From: Myxococcota bacterium
GTDB lineage: Bacteria; Myxococcota_A; Polyangia; JAAYKL01
Reading direction: 5' to 3'
Assembly (NCBI GenBank): GCA_030065855.1
Contig: JASJCT010000048.1
Coordinates: forward strand, 1-64,000
DNA: 64,000 bases
A program made the translations under genes and the position numbers. How positions within the stretch are numbered: position 1 is the first letter of the stretch; each line of letters starts with the position of its first letter. A model generated the notes under the pieces. That model was not told the origin of the DNA, did not search any database, and saw only the letters and a program-made list of their open reading frames with translations. Shown here in pieces: positions 24,465-33,853 of the stretch.

Positions 24465-27374
24465 TCACTTTCTCCGCAGTAGCAAGCCATTATCTCCACC
24501 CACATAGACGGTGTTTGGATCGCTCCCCCAAATGCGATTGAGTTTGGATCCGCTCGTTGCGGGGATAGTTGTGGTTTGCCAGGTGGTTCCGTCGTAGTGC
24601 AGCACACTTGATTGATATTTGCGCTCGCTTGAAAGCCAAATGGTTCTAATGAGATAGATGTCTTGTGGGCTCGACCCCCAGATGTCGTCCAACCCACCGT
24701 TTTCTTCTTGATAAATTTCAGACCAATCGGCTCCTTGGCGCTGGATGACACACAGTCGCTTCTCGCCACACCTGCCACCTACGACAATGTGGTCTGGTCC
24801 GGTTCCCCAAATAATTCGGGGAAAGGCCATATCAGGAATACTTATCGGCGACCAGGTTGATCCATCAAAGTGCCAAACTGTTTCGCTCTCGATATCTCTG
24901 TTATCACCGATGACATATATGTCGGTCTCGCTACTGCCCCAAATATCGATGAGATCCAAAGTAGTATCGATGCCCATGGGAGACCAGGTCGTTCCGTCGT
25001 AGTGCAACAGTCCGCCTTGATTGCACGCAGCAAATGCACGGTTCAGTCCGCTAACGTAAAATTGTCGGACGCCTGGACACGGGTTGGCCGGGCGGGAGTC
25101 AGACCAGGCCGTACCGTCACCGCTAAGGATGATGCCAGAATCTCCAGCAGCATAGGCGCTGCCATCATCTGCCAAGGAAATTGCGTTCAACGATAAGTTT
25201 GTACCACTGTCCTGGGCAGTCCAACTGCCACTGTCATAATGGTGGATTTGCCCCTGCTTTCCGAACACAAAAAAATTATCTTTAGAACGACCGGTGATAC
25301 CCTGCAATCTCCATTCTGTTGGAGAGTCGAACAGTGTCCAGGTTGCGCCGTCAAAGCGATAAATGTCGCCACTGTCTAAAGTCGCAAAGGTATTATCCTC
25401 ATCCGAACTCCAAACTCCGGTGATCCTATTGCCGATAGGCAAGGGACTCAATTGCTCCCACGATACGCCATCATAATAAAAGAAATAAGGCGTATATAAA
25501 TCCCCTCCCAGGTTGGTCACAGCAACGAACAGGTTGGATGCGTCCGTTCCCCCAATGTCTCCAAATTCTTGGTTCAGCAGATACAGTTGCTCATCCCAAA
25601 CAGAACCGTCGTAGTGCAGCAACCCCTTTTTGCAACTTATCCAAATGTCTTTGTTACTAAACGTTATTATATCCACGGGTCGGTATTGCTCTCCCGCATA
25701 TGGCAGGTCAATGGACGCCCAAGCTGCTCCGTCAAATCGCAACACCACTGGTCTTAGTGAGTCAGAACTGAATCCAGCGGCAAAAATGTCGTTGGGGCTA
25801 TTGCCCCACAATGCCGTCAGAGAGGTGGCGGTGTCTGGTAAGTCGATCTGTACTGGTCGCCATTCATTTCCATTGTAATGCCAAAGAGGGTTGGGCGCCT
25901 GGCTCACTGCGTAGACATTGTTTTTGGAGACAGCCCAAATATCGGTAAAGTCATGTGCCACATCTCCGCGTTGCACAGACCATGACTGACCGTCAAAATG
26001 TGAAATTTGGCCCACTTTTCCATCTGCTGCGAACATGTTGTTGGGTCCTGAACCGCCAACCACGCTGGGGCTCGTCCCTCTCGCCAGGTTGGGATCAGAA
26101 ATGGTGCTCAAGTTTTGTCCGTTGTAGTGCCACAGCACATCGCTGTTATGGCTACCCAGGTAGATATTCTGCCCATCGCCAAAGATGCTGTTTATGTTCA
26201 TGCTGCCATGGCCGTTTTGAAAACGCCAATCAGTCCCGTCCCAAAACGCAATCTGCCCGGTACGTCCCACTGTGTATAACCGATTGCGCGCTGGAGCGGC
26301 ATGTGCGCGCAGGGGCATCGTATGCTGTTCTCCGTAATCTACAAAGTTCCACGAAATGCCATCATAATGCCACGCACCAGACGTTCTATTAAGTACCCAG
26401 ACATCATCTGCAGCCGTACCCAGCACTATATCTCCTGTGATATGGGGAATGGCACTCCAGCTCGCACCGTTCCAATGCAGGATGCGTCCGTCGCTCACGA
26501 CATAGACATTATCTTTAGCGCTACCCCAAATTCTGGATCGCTCTGAATAGGTGTCAGAGGCGAAATAAACACAAGCATCTTCCACGGAGATCCCGGCCGG
26601 TGCCCAATTCGTCCCATCAAAGTGGAGGAGCGGGGCAATGTCATGGTTATGTTCACAATAGTAGTCATACCTTGAATTAATGGCATAAATGTCGTTGACC
26701 GAGTTTCCCCAAACACTGACAACGCCATCCGGGGAAGGAGGTTCAGGGAGAGCTGTCCAGGCATCTCCGTCAAAGTACAATAGCGTCCAAGGGGTTTCAC
26801 TGGCAGCGAATAGCTCGCCCTGATCGTTACCCCAGACGTCCACGAGATGGTTTGTCGTGACACTCTCCATGGCAGACCAGGCTGTACCGTAAAAATGATA
26901 AATCGCACCGTTGTCTCCCACCGCGTATATGTTGTCGATCCCAGTACCCCAGAGGGCACGAGGTGGGTGCATGACGTTAATTGGCAGGGAGCTCCAGACG
27001 CCATTCTTTATCCGAAAAATCTCTCCTTGAATGGTCAGCACCAGTACATCGTTTTCGGAGATAGCCCACACATCTACAAATGTCTCATGCGTATGTAATG
27101 GGTTGATTTGCTCCCAGATGGTGTCCTCCGACTCGGTATCAGTATCGGTGTCGGTGTCGGTATCGGTGTCGGTGTCAGTATCGATCTCGGTATCAGTATC
27201 GATGTCGGTGTCTGACTCAGTATCGTCAGTGTCAGTGCCGGTATCCGTATCCGTTGCTGTGTCAATTAAAGCATCCTGCTGCTCATCATCGAAACTTCCA
27301 TAACATCCAACGAGAGCAAGAGAGCAGATACTCACATAGATAAGTTTGTGTAATGGTAAGTGATGGGCTCGCAT
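24465..27374 (-). CDS. Large beta-propeller lipoprotein
   Basis: 969 residues. The signal peptide ends at a lipobox LALVGC, so it is lipid-anchored outside the inner membrane. Residues about 35-85 are a Thr-Asp repeat linker. The rest is roughly 15 degenerate repeats of about 50 residues with W(G/S)xxxxDIYAVGDxGxIxHYDGxxW consensus elements, each a blade of a WD40/YWTD-like beta-propeller. Two propellers would fit the repeat number. No enzyme motif is visible; surface binding is a reasonable role. It converges with the DUF362 gene. Confidence 0.82.
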   Translation of the reverse strand: MRAHHLPLHKLIYVSICSLALVGCYGSFDDEQQDALIDTATDTDTGTDTDDTESDTDIDTDTEIDTDTDTDTDTDTDTDTESEDTIWEQINPLHTHETFVDVWAISENDVLVLTIQGEIFRIKNGVWSSLPINVMHPPRALWGTGIDNIYAVGDNGAIYHFYGTAWSAMESVTTNHLVDVWGNDQGELFAASETPWTLLYFDGDAWTALPEPPSPDGVVSVWGNSVNDIYAINSRYDYYCEHNHDIAPLLHFDGTNWAPAGISVEDACVYFASDTYSERSRIWGSAKDNVYVVSDGRILHWNGASWSAIPHITGDIVLGTAADDVWVLNRTSGAWHYDGISWNFVDYGEQHTMPLRAHAAPARNRLYTVGRTGQIAFWDGTDWRFQNGHGSMNINSIFGDGQNIYLGSHNSDVLWHYNGQNLSTISDPNLARGTSPSVVGGSGPNNMFAADGKVGQISHFDGQSWSVQRGDVAHDFTDIWAVSKNNVYAVSQAPNPLWHYNGNEWRPVQIDLPDTATSLTALWGNSPNDIFAAGFSSDSLRPVVLRFDGAAWASIDLPYAGEQYRPVDIITFSNKDIWISCKKGLLHYDGSVWDEQLYLLNQEFGDIGGTDASNLFVAVTNLGGDLYTPYFFYYDGVSWEQLSPLPIGNRITGVWSSDEDNTFATLDSGDIYRFDGATWTLFDSPTEWRLQGITGRSKDNFFVFGKQGQIHHYDSGSWTAQDSGTNLSLNAISLADDGSAYAAGDSGIILSGDGTAWSDSRPANPCPGVRQFYVSGLNRAFAACNQGGLLHYDGTTWSPMGIDTTLDLIDIWGSSETDIYVIGDNRDIESETVWHFDGSTWSPISIPDMAFPRIIWGTGPDHIVVGGRCGEKRLCVIQRQGADWSEIYQEENGGLDDIWGSSPQDIYLIRTIWLSSERKYQSSVLHYDGTTWQTTTIPATSGSKLNRIWGSDPNTVYVGGDNGLLLRRK
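27132..27263. repeat. Hexanucleotide microsatellite (Thr-Asp linker)
   Basis: Units of the type TCGGTG/TCGGTA/TCAGTA follow each other over about 130 bp and encode alternating Thr-Asp on the minus strand in the lipoprotein. Hexamer units keep the frame when copy number changes. Confidence 0.8.
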
Positions 27375-27554
27375 TTAATCTCCCTAGTGCTCATCCTTGT
27401 GCCTAAAGTGATATTGAGGCAAATACAGTGCCAGCACTTATCCTGCCAAAACGATCTGTCGTAATCTTCTATAATAATACACTGTTAGTCGTTTTTTTGT
27501 GTTTGGCGGATTGGCAACTCTGTGCCACATTGTGCCAGCAATTGAAACTTTTTG

Positions 27555-28823
27555 CTAGGTGCGGCGCCGTGAGACAGCGCGCGCGTGGGCGGTCAAGCCT
27601 TCGAGCTTGGCCAGGCGCTCTGCATCGGACATGAGTTCAGTTGCTTCCTTTTTGTTGTCAATGCGCAGCCAGGTGTGAATGCGCAGGAAGTGGAGTACAG
27701 ATAACCCGCCTGTGATGCGCGCTGTTCCCCCGGTGGGAAGGGTGTGGTTGGGTCCTGCGCCGTAATCCCCCAATACTTCCGCAGCTGTTTCTCCGATAAA
27801 AAGCCCGCCGTAATAGCGACATCTCTGGCTGACTTCCTGAGGGTTTTCTGTAATAATCTCAAGATGTTCTGGCGCGATTTGGTCGCAGATTTGACACGCC
27901 TCTGCAATGTCGCTGGCAATGACTGCGAATCCGTTTACCAGAGCTTTTTTCGCAGTATCCGCCGTGGGTAGGTCTAAGAGCTGGGTTGCGAGTTCGGCAT
28001 TGACCTCTGGAATAAGTGCCGCGTCCAAGGCAATGATCACTGGCACGGCCTCTGGGTCGTGCTCGGCTTGTGCGAGCAGGTCAGCCGCAATTATGCCCGG
28101 GTCTGCGGAACTATCTGCCAAAATAACGAGTTCAGATGGGCCGGCCAGCATGTCGATGGCTGTGTGGCCGGCGATCAGGCCCTTTGCAGCAGTGACAAAC
28201 CGGTTTCCAGGTCCCACGACGATATCTCGGGGCAATAATGCAGGTCCTGCCCCGTATGCCAGCGCTGCAATGGCCTGGGCCCCTCCAGCTGCTAGAAATC
28301 CGGTTGCCCCGGCAATGTGGGCTGCGGCCAGGGTAATGGGCTGAGGCTTTGGCGAGGCCACCCAGATATCAGGGACGCCGGCTGCCCGGGCAGTGACAGC
28401 AGTCATGAGTACTGAAGAGGGTAGGGGGTACCTGCCGGCCGGCGCATAGCACCCTGCCCGTTCCAATGCATAAATGGTGTGTCCAGCCCGGCCGCCAGGT
28501 ACTGGCACGTCGATTGCCGCCAGACTCTCCAGCTGTGCCCTGGCAAATCGATCTATGCGATCTGCAGTGCGTTCCAGCAGGGCGATGTCTGTTGGGTCGA
28601 CCTGGTTGAGCGCAGCTTGAAGGTCATCTTTATCGAGGAACAGCGCTGCGTCCGGGGGGATATCCCCAAAGTGTTCAGCATACTCGCGCAGGGCATCAAT
28701 GCCCCGGTCGCGCACGTCATGAACGATGGGCACCACGATTGCCTGGGTCTCCTGGTCTACTGGATCCCTCCGCGTGTTGGCAAGATCCGTTGATTGGCGA
28801 ATTTTTAGCAATGGCGCTGTCAT
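27555..28823 (-). CDS. hisD: Histidinol dehydrogenase
   Basis: 422 residues, near the E. coli length. Catalyses the last two oxidations, L-histidinol to L-histidine, using two NAD+ and zinc. Family motifs in order: YAPAGRYPLPSSVLMTAVTARAAG, GPGNRFVTAAKG, IDMLAGPSELVILAD, LLAQAEHDPEA, IAPEHLEI, and GPNHTLPTGGTAR near the C-terminus. It is the final gene of the his operon and its ATG directly follows the hisA-IE stop, which gives coupled translation. In yeast HIS4 the HisI-HisE-HisD order is a single fusion; here HisD is separate. Confidence 0.97.
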   Translation of the reverse strand: MTAPLLKIRQSTDLANTRRDPVDQETQAIVVPIVHDVRDRGIDALREYAEHFGDIPPDAALFLDKDDLQAALNQVDPTDIALLERTADRIDRFARAQLESLAAIDVPVPGGRAGHTIYALERAGCYAPAGRYPLPSSVLMTAVTARAAGVPDIWVASPKPQPITLAAAHIAGATGFLAAGGAQAIAALAYGAGPALLPRDIVVGPGNRFVTAAKGLIAGHTAIDMLAGPSELVILADSSADPGIIAADLLAQAEHDPEAVPVIIALDAALIPEVNAELATQLLDLPTADTAKKALVNGFAVIASDIAEACQICDQIAPEHLEIITENPQEVSQRCRYYGGLFIGETAAEVLGDYGAGPNHTLPTGGTARITGGLSVLHFLRIHTWLRIDNKKEATELMSDAERLAKLEGLTAHARAVSRRRT

Positions 28824-30098
28824 TTATTTACCTGTCTCCGCTTTGGTCGACTGGCACTCGGATCGCCGCGTGACCCGCCGACTGCGTTGCTCCAGCTCCT
28901 GCTCGACCGCTTCGAGACTCACGCCTGCCCGGGCCATTGCAGTCAGGGCAAAGTAAAAAAGATCAGCGGCTTCGTGGACCACCTCGGCGGGTGCTGTAGC
29001 CTCAGAGAGCTCGGTTGCCTCTTCAATGAGCTTTGCCTTGAGTCGGTTTGGATCGTCAACGAGCTGTTTGGTATAGGATTCAGCCGGGCCGTTCTGAGCC
29101 CGGTCGCACAGGCGTTTGTATAGCTCAGACAGCCCAAAATCCTCGCCAAAGCAACTGTACGTGCCCAGGTGGCAAAACCCCTGTCCGCGCTGTCGAACGA
29201 TGAATCGCATGGCATCCCGATCGCAGTCCAGGTCGATGCGCAACAACTCCTGGACATCGCCGGATGTATCGCCTTTGATCCAGAGCCCGCGGGAGCGGGA
29301 GTGGTACACGCCGCGCCGCATGCGGACCGCTGTGCGCACGCTCTCCACATCTGACCAGGCAAGGCCCAGTGTGTGGCCACGCTCGTCCGCAATCACCGTG
29401 GCAAGGAGGTTGTCCGGGCGATCCGATTTCATGGGCGCGATAATGCCGTCGGCCAAGTGCATCACGCCGGAGTACAAGGCCATGCCCACCTGAACGTCTG
29501 CGCCAACCCTATCTAGCGCGGCAATGTCCTCAGCTCGGGCCACGCCGCCGGCCATTGTTACTTTGGCGCCTTTGGCCGCTGCCACCACCTGGGTTGCCCA
29601 GTCCAGGTCAATGCCCTGCATGCTGCCTTCCCGCTCCACCATGGTCACGAGAAACCCGCCTACGTACTCCCTTAGCTCCTTAATCCTATCGAGCACGTTG
29701 GCCCCGGTTTTGGTTTGCCAGCCGTGGATCACCACTTCTCCGTGGCGCGCATCCAGGGCTGCGATAACCCGCTCCTTGGGCAGTTGGGAGAGCAATTCCG
29801 GCTCGGCAGCCGTGCCCAGGATGACCTGGGTCGCGCCTGCGTCGAGCCACTCAATCGCGGTCTCGACATCTCGAATACCTCCGCCAACGCGACAGGGAAA
29901 ATCTTTGATGAGCTGGCGAATGATATCTCGGTTGTCGCCTTTGCCCATGGCAGCGTCCAGGTCGATGACCGCTATCTCGCCGGCTAAGGAGAATGTCTGG
30001 GCAATCGGAAATGGATCCCCAGCTTCGATTTCGAGTTTTTCACCGCCAATGAGCTGGACTGCCTGTCCATTCATCATGTCAATTGATGGAATTATCAT
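28824..30098 (-). CDS. hisA: HisA-HisI-HisE trifunctional fusion
   Basis: 424 residues with three domains. Residues 1-225 are a HisA isomerase TIM barrel (MIIPSIDMMNGQAVQLIGG, VGGGIRDVETA, GVARAEDIAAL). Residues about 230-325 resemble HisI, phosphoribosyl-AMP cyclohydrolase (YHSRSRGLWIKGDTSG, DLDCDRD, GFCHLGTYSC, the three zinc Cys present). Residues about 326-424 are HisE, phosphoribosyl-ATP pyrophosphatase (IEEATELSEA, HEAADLFYFALTAM). So one chain holds steps 2, 3 and 4. The HisI part lacks the usual LAYMN motif and looks more like the fungal HIS4 type. It overlaps hisF by 4 bp. Confidence 0.93.
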   Translation of the reverse strand: MIIPSIDMMNGQAVQLIGGEKLEIEAGDPFPIAQTFSLAGEIAVIDLDAAMGKGDNRDIIRQLIKDFPCRVGGGIRDVETAIEWLDAGATQVILGTAAEPELLSQLPKERVIAALDARHGEVVIHGWQTKTGANVLDRIKELREYVGGFLVTMVEREGSMQGIDLDWATQVVAAAKGAKVTMAGGVARAEDIAALDRVGADVQVGMALYSGVMHLADGIIAPMKSDRPDNLLATVIADERGHTLGLAWSDVESVRTAVRMRRGVYHSRSRGLWIKGDTSGDVQELLRIDLDCDRDAMRFIVRQRGQGFCHLGTYSCFGEDFGLSELYKRLCDRAQNGPAESYTKQLVDDPNRLKAKLIEEATELSEATAPAEVVHEAADLFYFALTAMARAGVSLEAVEQELEQRSRRVTRRSECQSTKAETGK

Positions 30099-30850
30099 CG
30101 TCGTACCTCCACACCCTTTTCAGCCAGTTGTATTTTTAGCTTTTCTACCGTGGTCTCTCCGTAGTGAAAGATGGACGCTGCAAGCACTGCGTCCGCACCT
30201 GCATGGACCGCGTCCACCATGTGCTCTGGGGTTGCCGCGCCCCCGGATGCGATTATGGGAACGGTTACTGCCTTTGATACCTGTTCGATAAGGGCCAAAT
30301 CATATCCGGATTTTGTGCCATCCCTATCCCATGAGGTGAGCAGGATCTCCCCAGCGCCCCTTGAAACAGCTTCCTTGGCCCAAGCAATGGCGTCAATACC
30401 AGTGCGGCGTTTGCCAGACAGGGTAACGACTTCAAAGCCGCCTGCTGGTGTCGCAGCCGCGTCAATCGCCAGGATCGTACATTGGCACCCAAAGGTGCTG
30501 GCCATTTCGTCGAGCAGGGCAGGGCGCTCGACCGCTGCAGTATTGATGCCCACCTTGTCTGCCCCGGCTTCGAGCAGGGCAGCTGCATTGGCCACGGATT
30601 TTACACCGCCGCCAACCGTAAGGGGCAAGGAGAGGTCCTTGCGAACGCGCCGCACGGTCTCAACTGCCGTGGCCCGGCCTTCTGGCGTTGCAGATACGTC
30701 GAGTAGGGTGATTTCATCCGCGCCCTGGCGCTCGTATTCGCAGGCCAGTTCAGGTGGGGACCCGGCGTCTTTTAACCCTTGAAATTTAATGCCTTTTACA
30801 ACGCGTCCGTCCCGCACGTCGAGACAGGGGATGATTCTGACGGTTAACAT
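30095..30850 (-). CDS. hisF: Imidazole glycerol phosphate synthase, cyclase subunit
   Basis: 251 residues, family length. It uses ammonia from HisH to turn PRFAR into IGP and AICAR. The catalytic Asp residues sit in CLDVRDGRVVKG (start) and AIDAAATPAGG (about 130); LTVGGGVKS and GGAATPEH are phosphate-binding turns. The gene overlaps hisH by 7 bp and hisA by 4 bp. HisF and HisH form a heterodimer, so the tight overlap matches. Confidence 0.97.
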   Translation of the reverse strand: MLTVRIIPCLDVRDGRVVKGIKFQGLKDAGSPPELACEYERQGADEITLLDVSATPEGRATAVETVRRVRKDLSLPLTVGGGVKSVANAAALLEAGADKVGINTAAVERPALLDEMASTFGCQCTILAIDAAATPAGGFEVVTLSGKRRTGIDAIAWAKEAVSRGAGEILLTSWDRDGTKSGYDLALIEQVSKAVTVPIIASGGAATPEHMVDAVHAGADAVLAASIFHYGETTVEKLKIQLAEKGVEVRR

Positions 30851-31476
30851 GCACCACCTCCACTTTCACGGGTTGCAGTGAGCCAGCGCTTGAGCAAGTC
30901 AATGCCGAATTTGCTCGACAGCTCTGGGTGAAACTGGCAGGCCAGGACGTTTCCGCGCTCCAAGGCCGCGACAAAAGGACCGCCGTATTCGGCAAAGGCC
31001 GCGGTCCACCCTGGTGGGGGCTCTCTCAAGCAGAACGAGTTGGCAAAGTATGCATATCCTGCTTCGAGCAATCGCGCCCCGTCTTCCGGCACGATCCGAT
31101 TCCAGCCGAGCTGGGGAACCCGCAATGTATCGGGAAAGCGGGTCACACTGCCGGCAATAACCCCAAGTCCGCGCAGTCCAGGGTTTTCTTCGCTGGTCTC
31201 GCAGAGCATTTGTAGGCCTAGGCAGATGGCCAATGTGGGTCTGCCCGCTGCAATGCGCGCCCTGAGTATCTCGACCAAATCAGCAGCCTCCAGGCGGGCC
31301 ATGGCAGCGGCCAACGTACCGACGCCCGGCAGGACGAGCCGCGCTGCAGCTGAGACGTCAGCTGGATTTTCAGTGATGCGGGGTGCAGCATTTATCCTCT
31401 CTAGCCCTGCGCACACAGAGGCCAGATTGGCCGTGCCAGTGCGCACGACAATGACTTCGGTTGGTTTTTCCATCAT
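30844..31476 (-). CDS. hisH: Imidazole glycerol phosphate synthase, glutaminase subunit
   Basis: 210 residues of class I glutamine amidotransferase. The triad is present: Cys in LAICLGLQML, His and Glu in QFHPELSSKFG. It releases ammonia for HisF. The oxyanion-region segment usually written YFVHSY reads YFANSFC here, a departure whose effect is unclear. It overlaps both hisB and hisF. Confidence 0.96.
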   Translation of the reverse strand: MMEKPTEVIVVRTGTANLASVCAGLERINAAPRITENPADVSAAARLVLPGVGTLAAAMARLEAADLVEILRARIAAGRPTLAICLGLQMLCETSEENPGLRGLGVIAGSVTRFPDTLRVPQLGWNRIVPEDGARLLEAGYAYFANSFCLREPPPGWTAAFAEYGGPFVAALERGNVLACQFHPELSSKFGIDLLKRWLTATRESGGGAC

Positions 31477-32060
31477 AGGCTCCCCTTGGTGCTTGGAATG
31501 TTGTCAGTATTGCTCAATGCAATTGCTTGCCGAAGTGCTAGTGCCAAAGCCTTAAAGGCAGATTCTGCCCGGTGGTGGTCGTTTTCGCCGCGGACTACGT
31601 CCACATGGATGGTGGCTCGGCTCGCCACGGCAAGGGATTGAATGACGTGCCCTGCGTTCTGGGTGGCAAGGGCACCGAGTTTAGGCCCGGCGAGGCCCAA
31701 GTTTATGACCGCACAGGGACGACCAGATAGGTCTACTACTGCCCGGGCCAGGGCTTCGTCCAGGGGGGCATAAGCAGACCCGAATCTGGCAATGCCGGAT
31801 CGATCTCCTAGGGCGCGGTCAATCGCACTGCCCAGGGCCAGGGCGCAATCTTCGGCAGTGTGGTGGTCGTCCACGTCTAAATCACCGCGGCACGATAGGG
31901 TGAGATCCATGTTGCCGTGCTTGGTCAGGGCCGTGAGCAGATGGTCGAGAAAGCCGATACCTGTTGTAATATCGCTCTTACCAGTGCCATCCAAATTGAG
32001 ACTGAGCTCAATGGATGTTTCCAACGTCGTTCTCTTAAGTGTTGCGTTTCTGGCAGTCAT
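31473..32060 (-). CDS. hisB: Imidazoleglycerol-phosphate dehydratase
   Basis: 195 residues, the monofunctional size, without the HolPase domain of E. coli HisB. It dehydrates IGP to imidazole acetol phosphate with Mn at sites formed by His and Glu. The motifs FLDHLLTALTKHG, DDHHTAEDCALALG, and GENDHHRAESAFKALALALR are all seen. It overlaps hisC-HAD and hisH by 4 bp each. The missing phosphatase is likely supplied by the HAD domain fused to HisC upstream. Confidence 0.97.
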   Translation of the reverse strand: MTARNATLKRTTLETSIELSLNLDGTGKSDITTGIGFLDHLLTALTKHGNMDLTLSCRGDLDVDDHHTAEDCALALGSAIDRALGDRSGIARFGSAYAPLDEALARAVVDLSGRPCAVINLGLAGPKLGALATQNAGHVIQSLAVASRATIHVDVVRGENDHHRAESAFKALALALRQAIALSNTDNIPSTKGSL

Positions 32061-33787
32061 GGCAGTAGGTCCTCCAATTCGTTGAGGGTTTTGAGAACGC
32101 GGCCAGCGCTGGCGCGGATGAGCGCTTTTTTCGCCACTTTAGGGTCGTCTGCCGGCGCGATCACGCCCAAGGGAATCGCACCTGCTGCACGGGCTGCGCG
32201 CATGTCGTCTGGGGTATCACCGACAAACCAGGCGCGGGTGATACCGAGCTGTTTTAGGGCCAATCGCACTGGGGCCGGGTCTGGCTTGAGTGGTGCGTCG
32301 TCCATGGTGACCACGGTCTCAAACAGGTGGGCAATGCCCTGTGTTTGCAAAAATACGTCCGCATCCCTGGCCGGGCGTCCTGTGACAATGCCGAGTTTTA
32401 CTTTTGTAGCTAGCCGTTCGAGCAATGAGGGGTCTACCAGCAGTGATTCCTCTGCTATCAGGCCCCTTGTCTCCCCTGCGCCTTGATAGAGTGCTTCAAA
32501 GTGCTGGGTCACAGTTTCGAGGGAGGCGTCAATGCCGCGCTCCTGAAGCAGCCGGCGGGTGAGCTCCCAGTCGTTATTGGCATCTCCTGCTGCTTTGGCT
32601 TCGGTGATGTCGTCGAATGTGATGTCTGCCCCAAACGCCTTTGCCGTGGCCACGGTGGCGCTGCGATAGGATTTGGTCACATCGGCCAAGGTGTCGTCCA
32701 TATCAAAGAGAATGGCCTCGGGCTTGAGTGCGCTGCTGAGCCCATGGGTCAGTCGCTCAAAGGCTTTGCGTTTCCCGGGCATGGTGATGCGGGCGCTATT
32801 TTCGAGGTGGGGCTTGCCCGGGAAGATGCGAACCGCAATGCCCAGGCCTGCCAGGGCATCCCGCACCCATACCGCATCTTTAAACCGGGAAAAAACAAAA
32901 TTCCCCTGAGAAGGCAGGACAGGGGACAACACCCCGAGTTTCTGTAACAGCGCAGTCAGTGCTGTTCGCTCCTCGCGCACCTGGGCCACAAACCTCGCCA
33001 CTTGGTCCTTGCCAGTGCGCAATCGTTCGCTGGCTAAGGCAATGGACGGCGCGGACACGGCAAAGGGGTGGCCTACAGCCCGGAGCCACTCCACTACGTC
33101 CGCGGGTCCAGCCACCCACCCGGTTCGCAGACCAGCCAAGCCCCAGGCTTTTGATAGGGACCGCACAACCACTGCATTTGGCAGGGAAAGGGTATATGCT
33201 GTGAGGTCCTGCTCGGCAAACTCGATGTAGGCCAAGTCCACTAGGATAAGGGCGTTCGGGGCAGCAGCGGACAGGGTTTTAAGATCTTCTGGCGTTGCGA
33301 TAAACCCGGTCGGGCTGTTGGGGGAAACCACGGCGATGAGGGCAGTGCGATCGGTTATCGCGCTGAGAACCTCGTCCAGTGGGTACTTGCTTTGTAGCCA
33401 GGGAACCTCGACGATTTTACACCCGGTGAGGTTGGCGTATCGATCCAACATTTCAAATGTGGGCACGGGCAAGATCATCTCTCGTCCCGGGGCCAATACC
33501 GCGCGTATCACCCGCTCCAATGCATCGTCACCGCCCGCAGTGATGAGCACAGAGGCTGGGTCGATTCCGTACATCTCGGCGATCTGATGTTCCAAGGGAG
33601 CGTTGTTGGGATATCTGCGCACCGATTCGATACCTATGCGGGCGACGGCATCGAGTAATTCATCTGGCGGGGGCAGCCCTTCGTTGCCGTCCAGGCGCAG
33701 ATCCATTGGGGTTTCGATCTTTGGCGGCCGATAGGCCTTCACCTCCCCAATAAACGGCGAAGGTTTTATTTTTTTAGGTTGTTCCAT
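32057..33787 (-). CDS. hisC: HisC aminotransferase fused to HAD phosphatase
   Basis: 576 residues. Residues 1-355 form a PLP-dependent histidinol-phosphate aminotransferase (DGNEGLPPP, VSPNSPTGF, PLP-lysine in SLSKAWGLAGLRTG). Residues about 360-576 form a HAD subfamily IA phosphatase (LFDMDDTLADV for motif I, GIVTGRP for motif II, KPDPAPVRLALK with WFVGDTPDDM for III and IV). All catalytic residues look present. The operon has no other histidinol-phosphate phosphatase, so the HAD part very likely does step 8, right after the transamination of step 7. A HAD subgroup with ties to his genes is known, but substrate is not proven. Confidence 0.93.
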   Translation of the reverse strand: MEQPKKIKPSPFIGEVKAYRPPKIETPMDLRLDGNEGLPPPDELLDAVARIGIESVRRYPNNAPLEHQIAEMYGIDPASVLITAGGDDALERVIRAVLAPGREMILPVPTFEMLDRYANLTGCKIVEVPWLQSKYPLDEVLSAITDRTALIAVVSPNSPTGFIATPEDLKTLSAAAPNALILVDLAYIEFAEQDLTAYTLSLPNAVVVRSLSKAWGLAGLRTGWVAGPADVVEWLRAVGHPFAVSAPSIALASERLRTGKDQVARFVAQVREERTALTALLQKLGVLSPVLPSQGNFVFSRFKDAVWVRDALAGLGIAVRIFPGKPHLENSARITMPGKRKAFERLTHGLSSALKPEAILFDMDDTLADVTKSYRSATVATAKAFGADITFDDITEAKAAGDANNDWELTRRLLQERGIDASLETVTQHFEALYQGAGETRGLIAEESLLVDPSLLERLATKVKLGIVTGRPARDADVFLQTQGIAHLFETVVTMDDAPLKPDPAPVRLALKQLGITRAWFVGDTPDDMRAARAAGAIPLGVIAPADDPKVAKKALIRASAGRVLKTLNELEDLLP

Positions 33788-33853
33788 GGTCGTCTGTTTC
33801 TTCCAAGTATGTTGTCTTGTGTTCTGTCCAGTCTACTATGGCGGATAACAAGC

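Noticed and set aside
27031-27303. Ser-Val repeat protein on the plus strand
   Set aside because: Antisense shadow of the Thr-Asp repeat in the lipoprotein gene.
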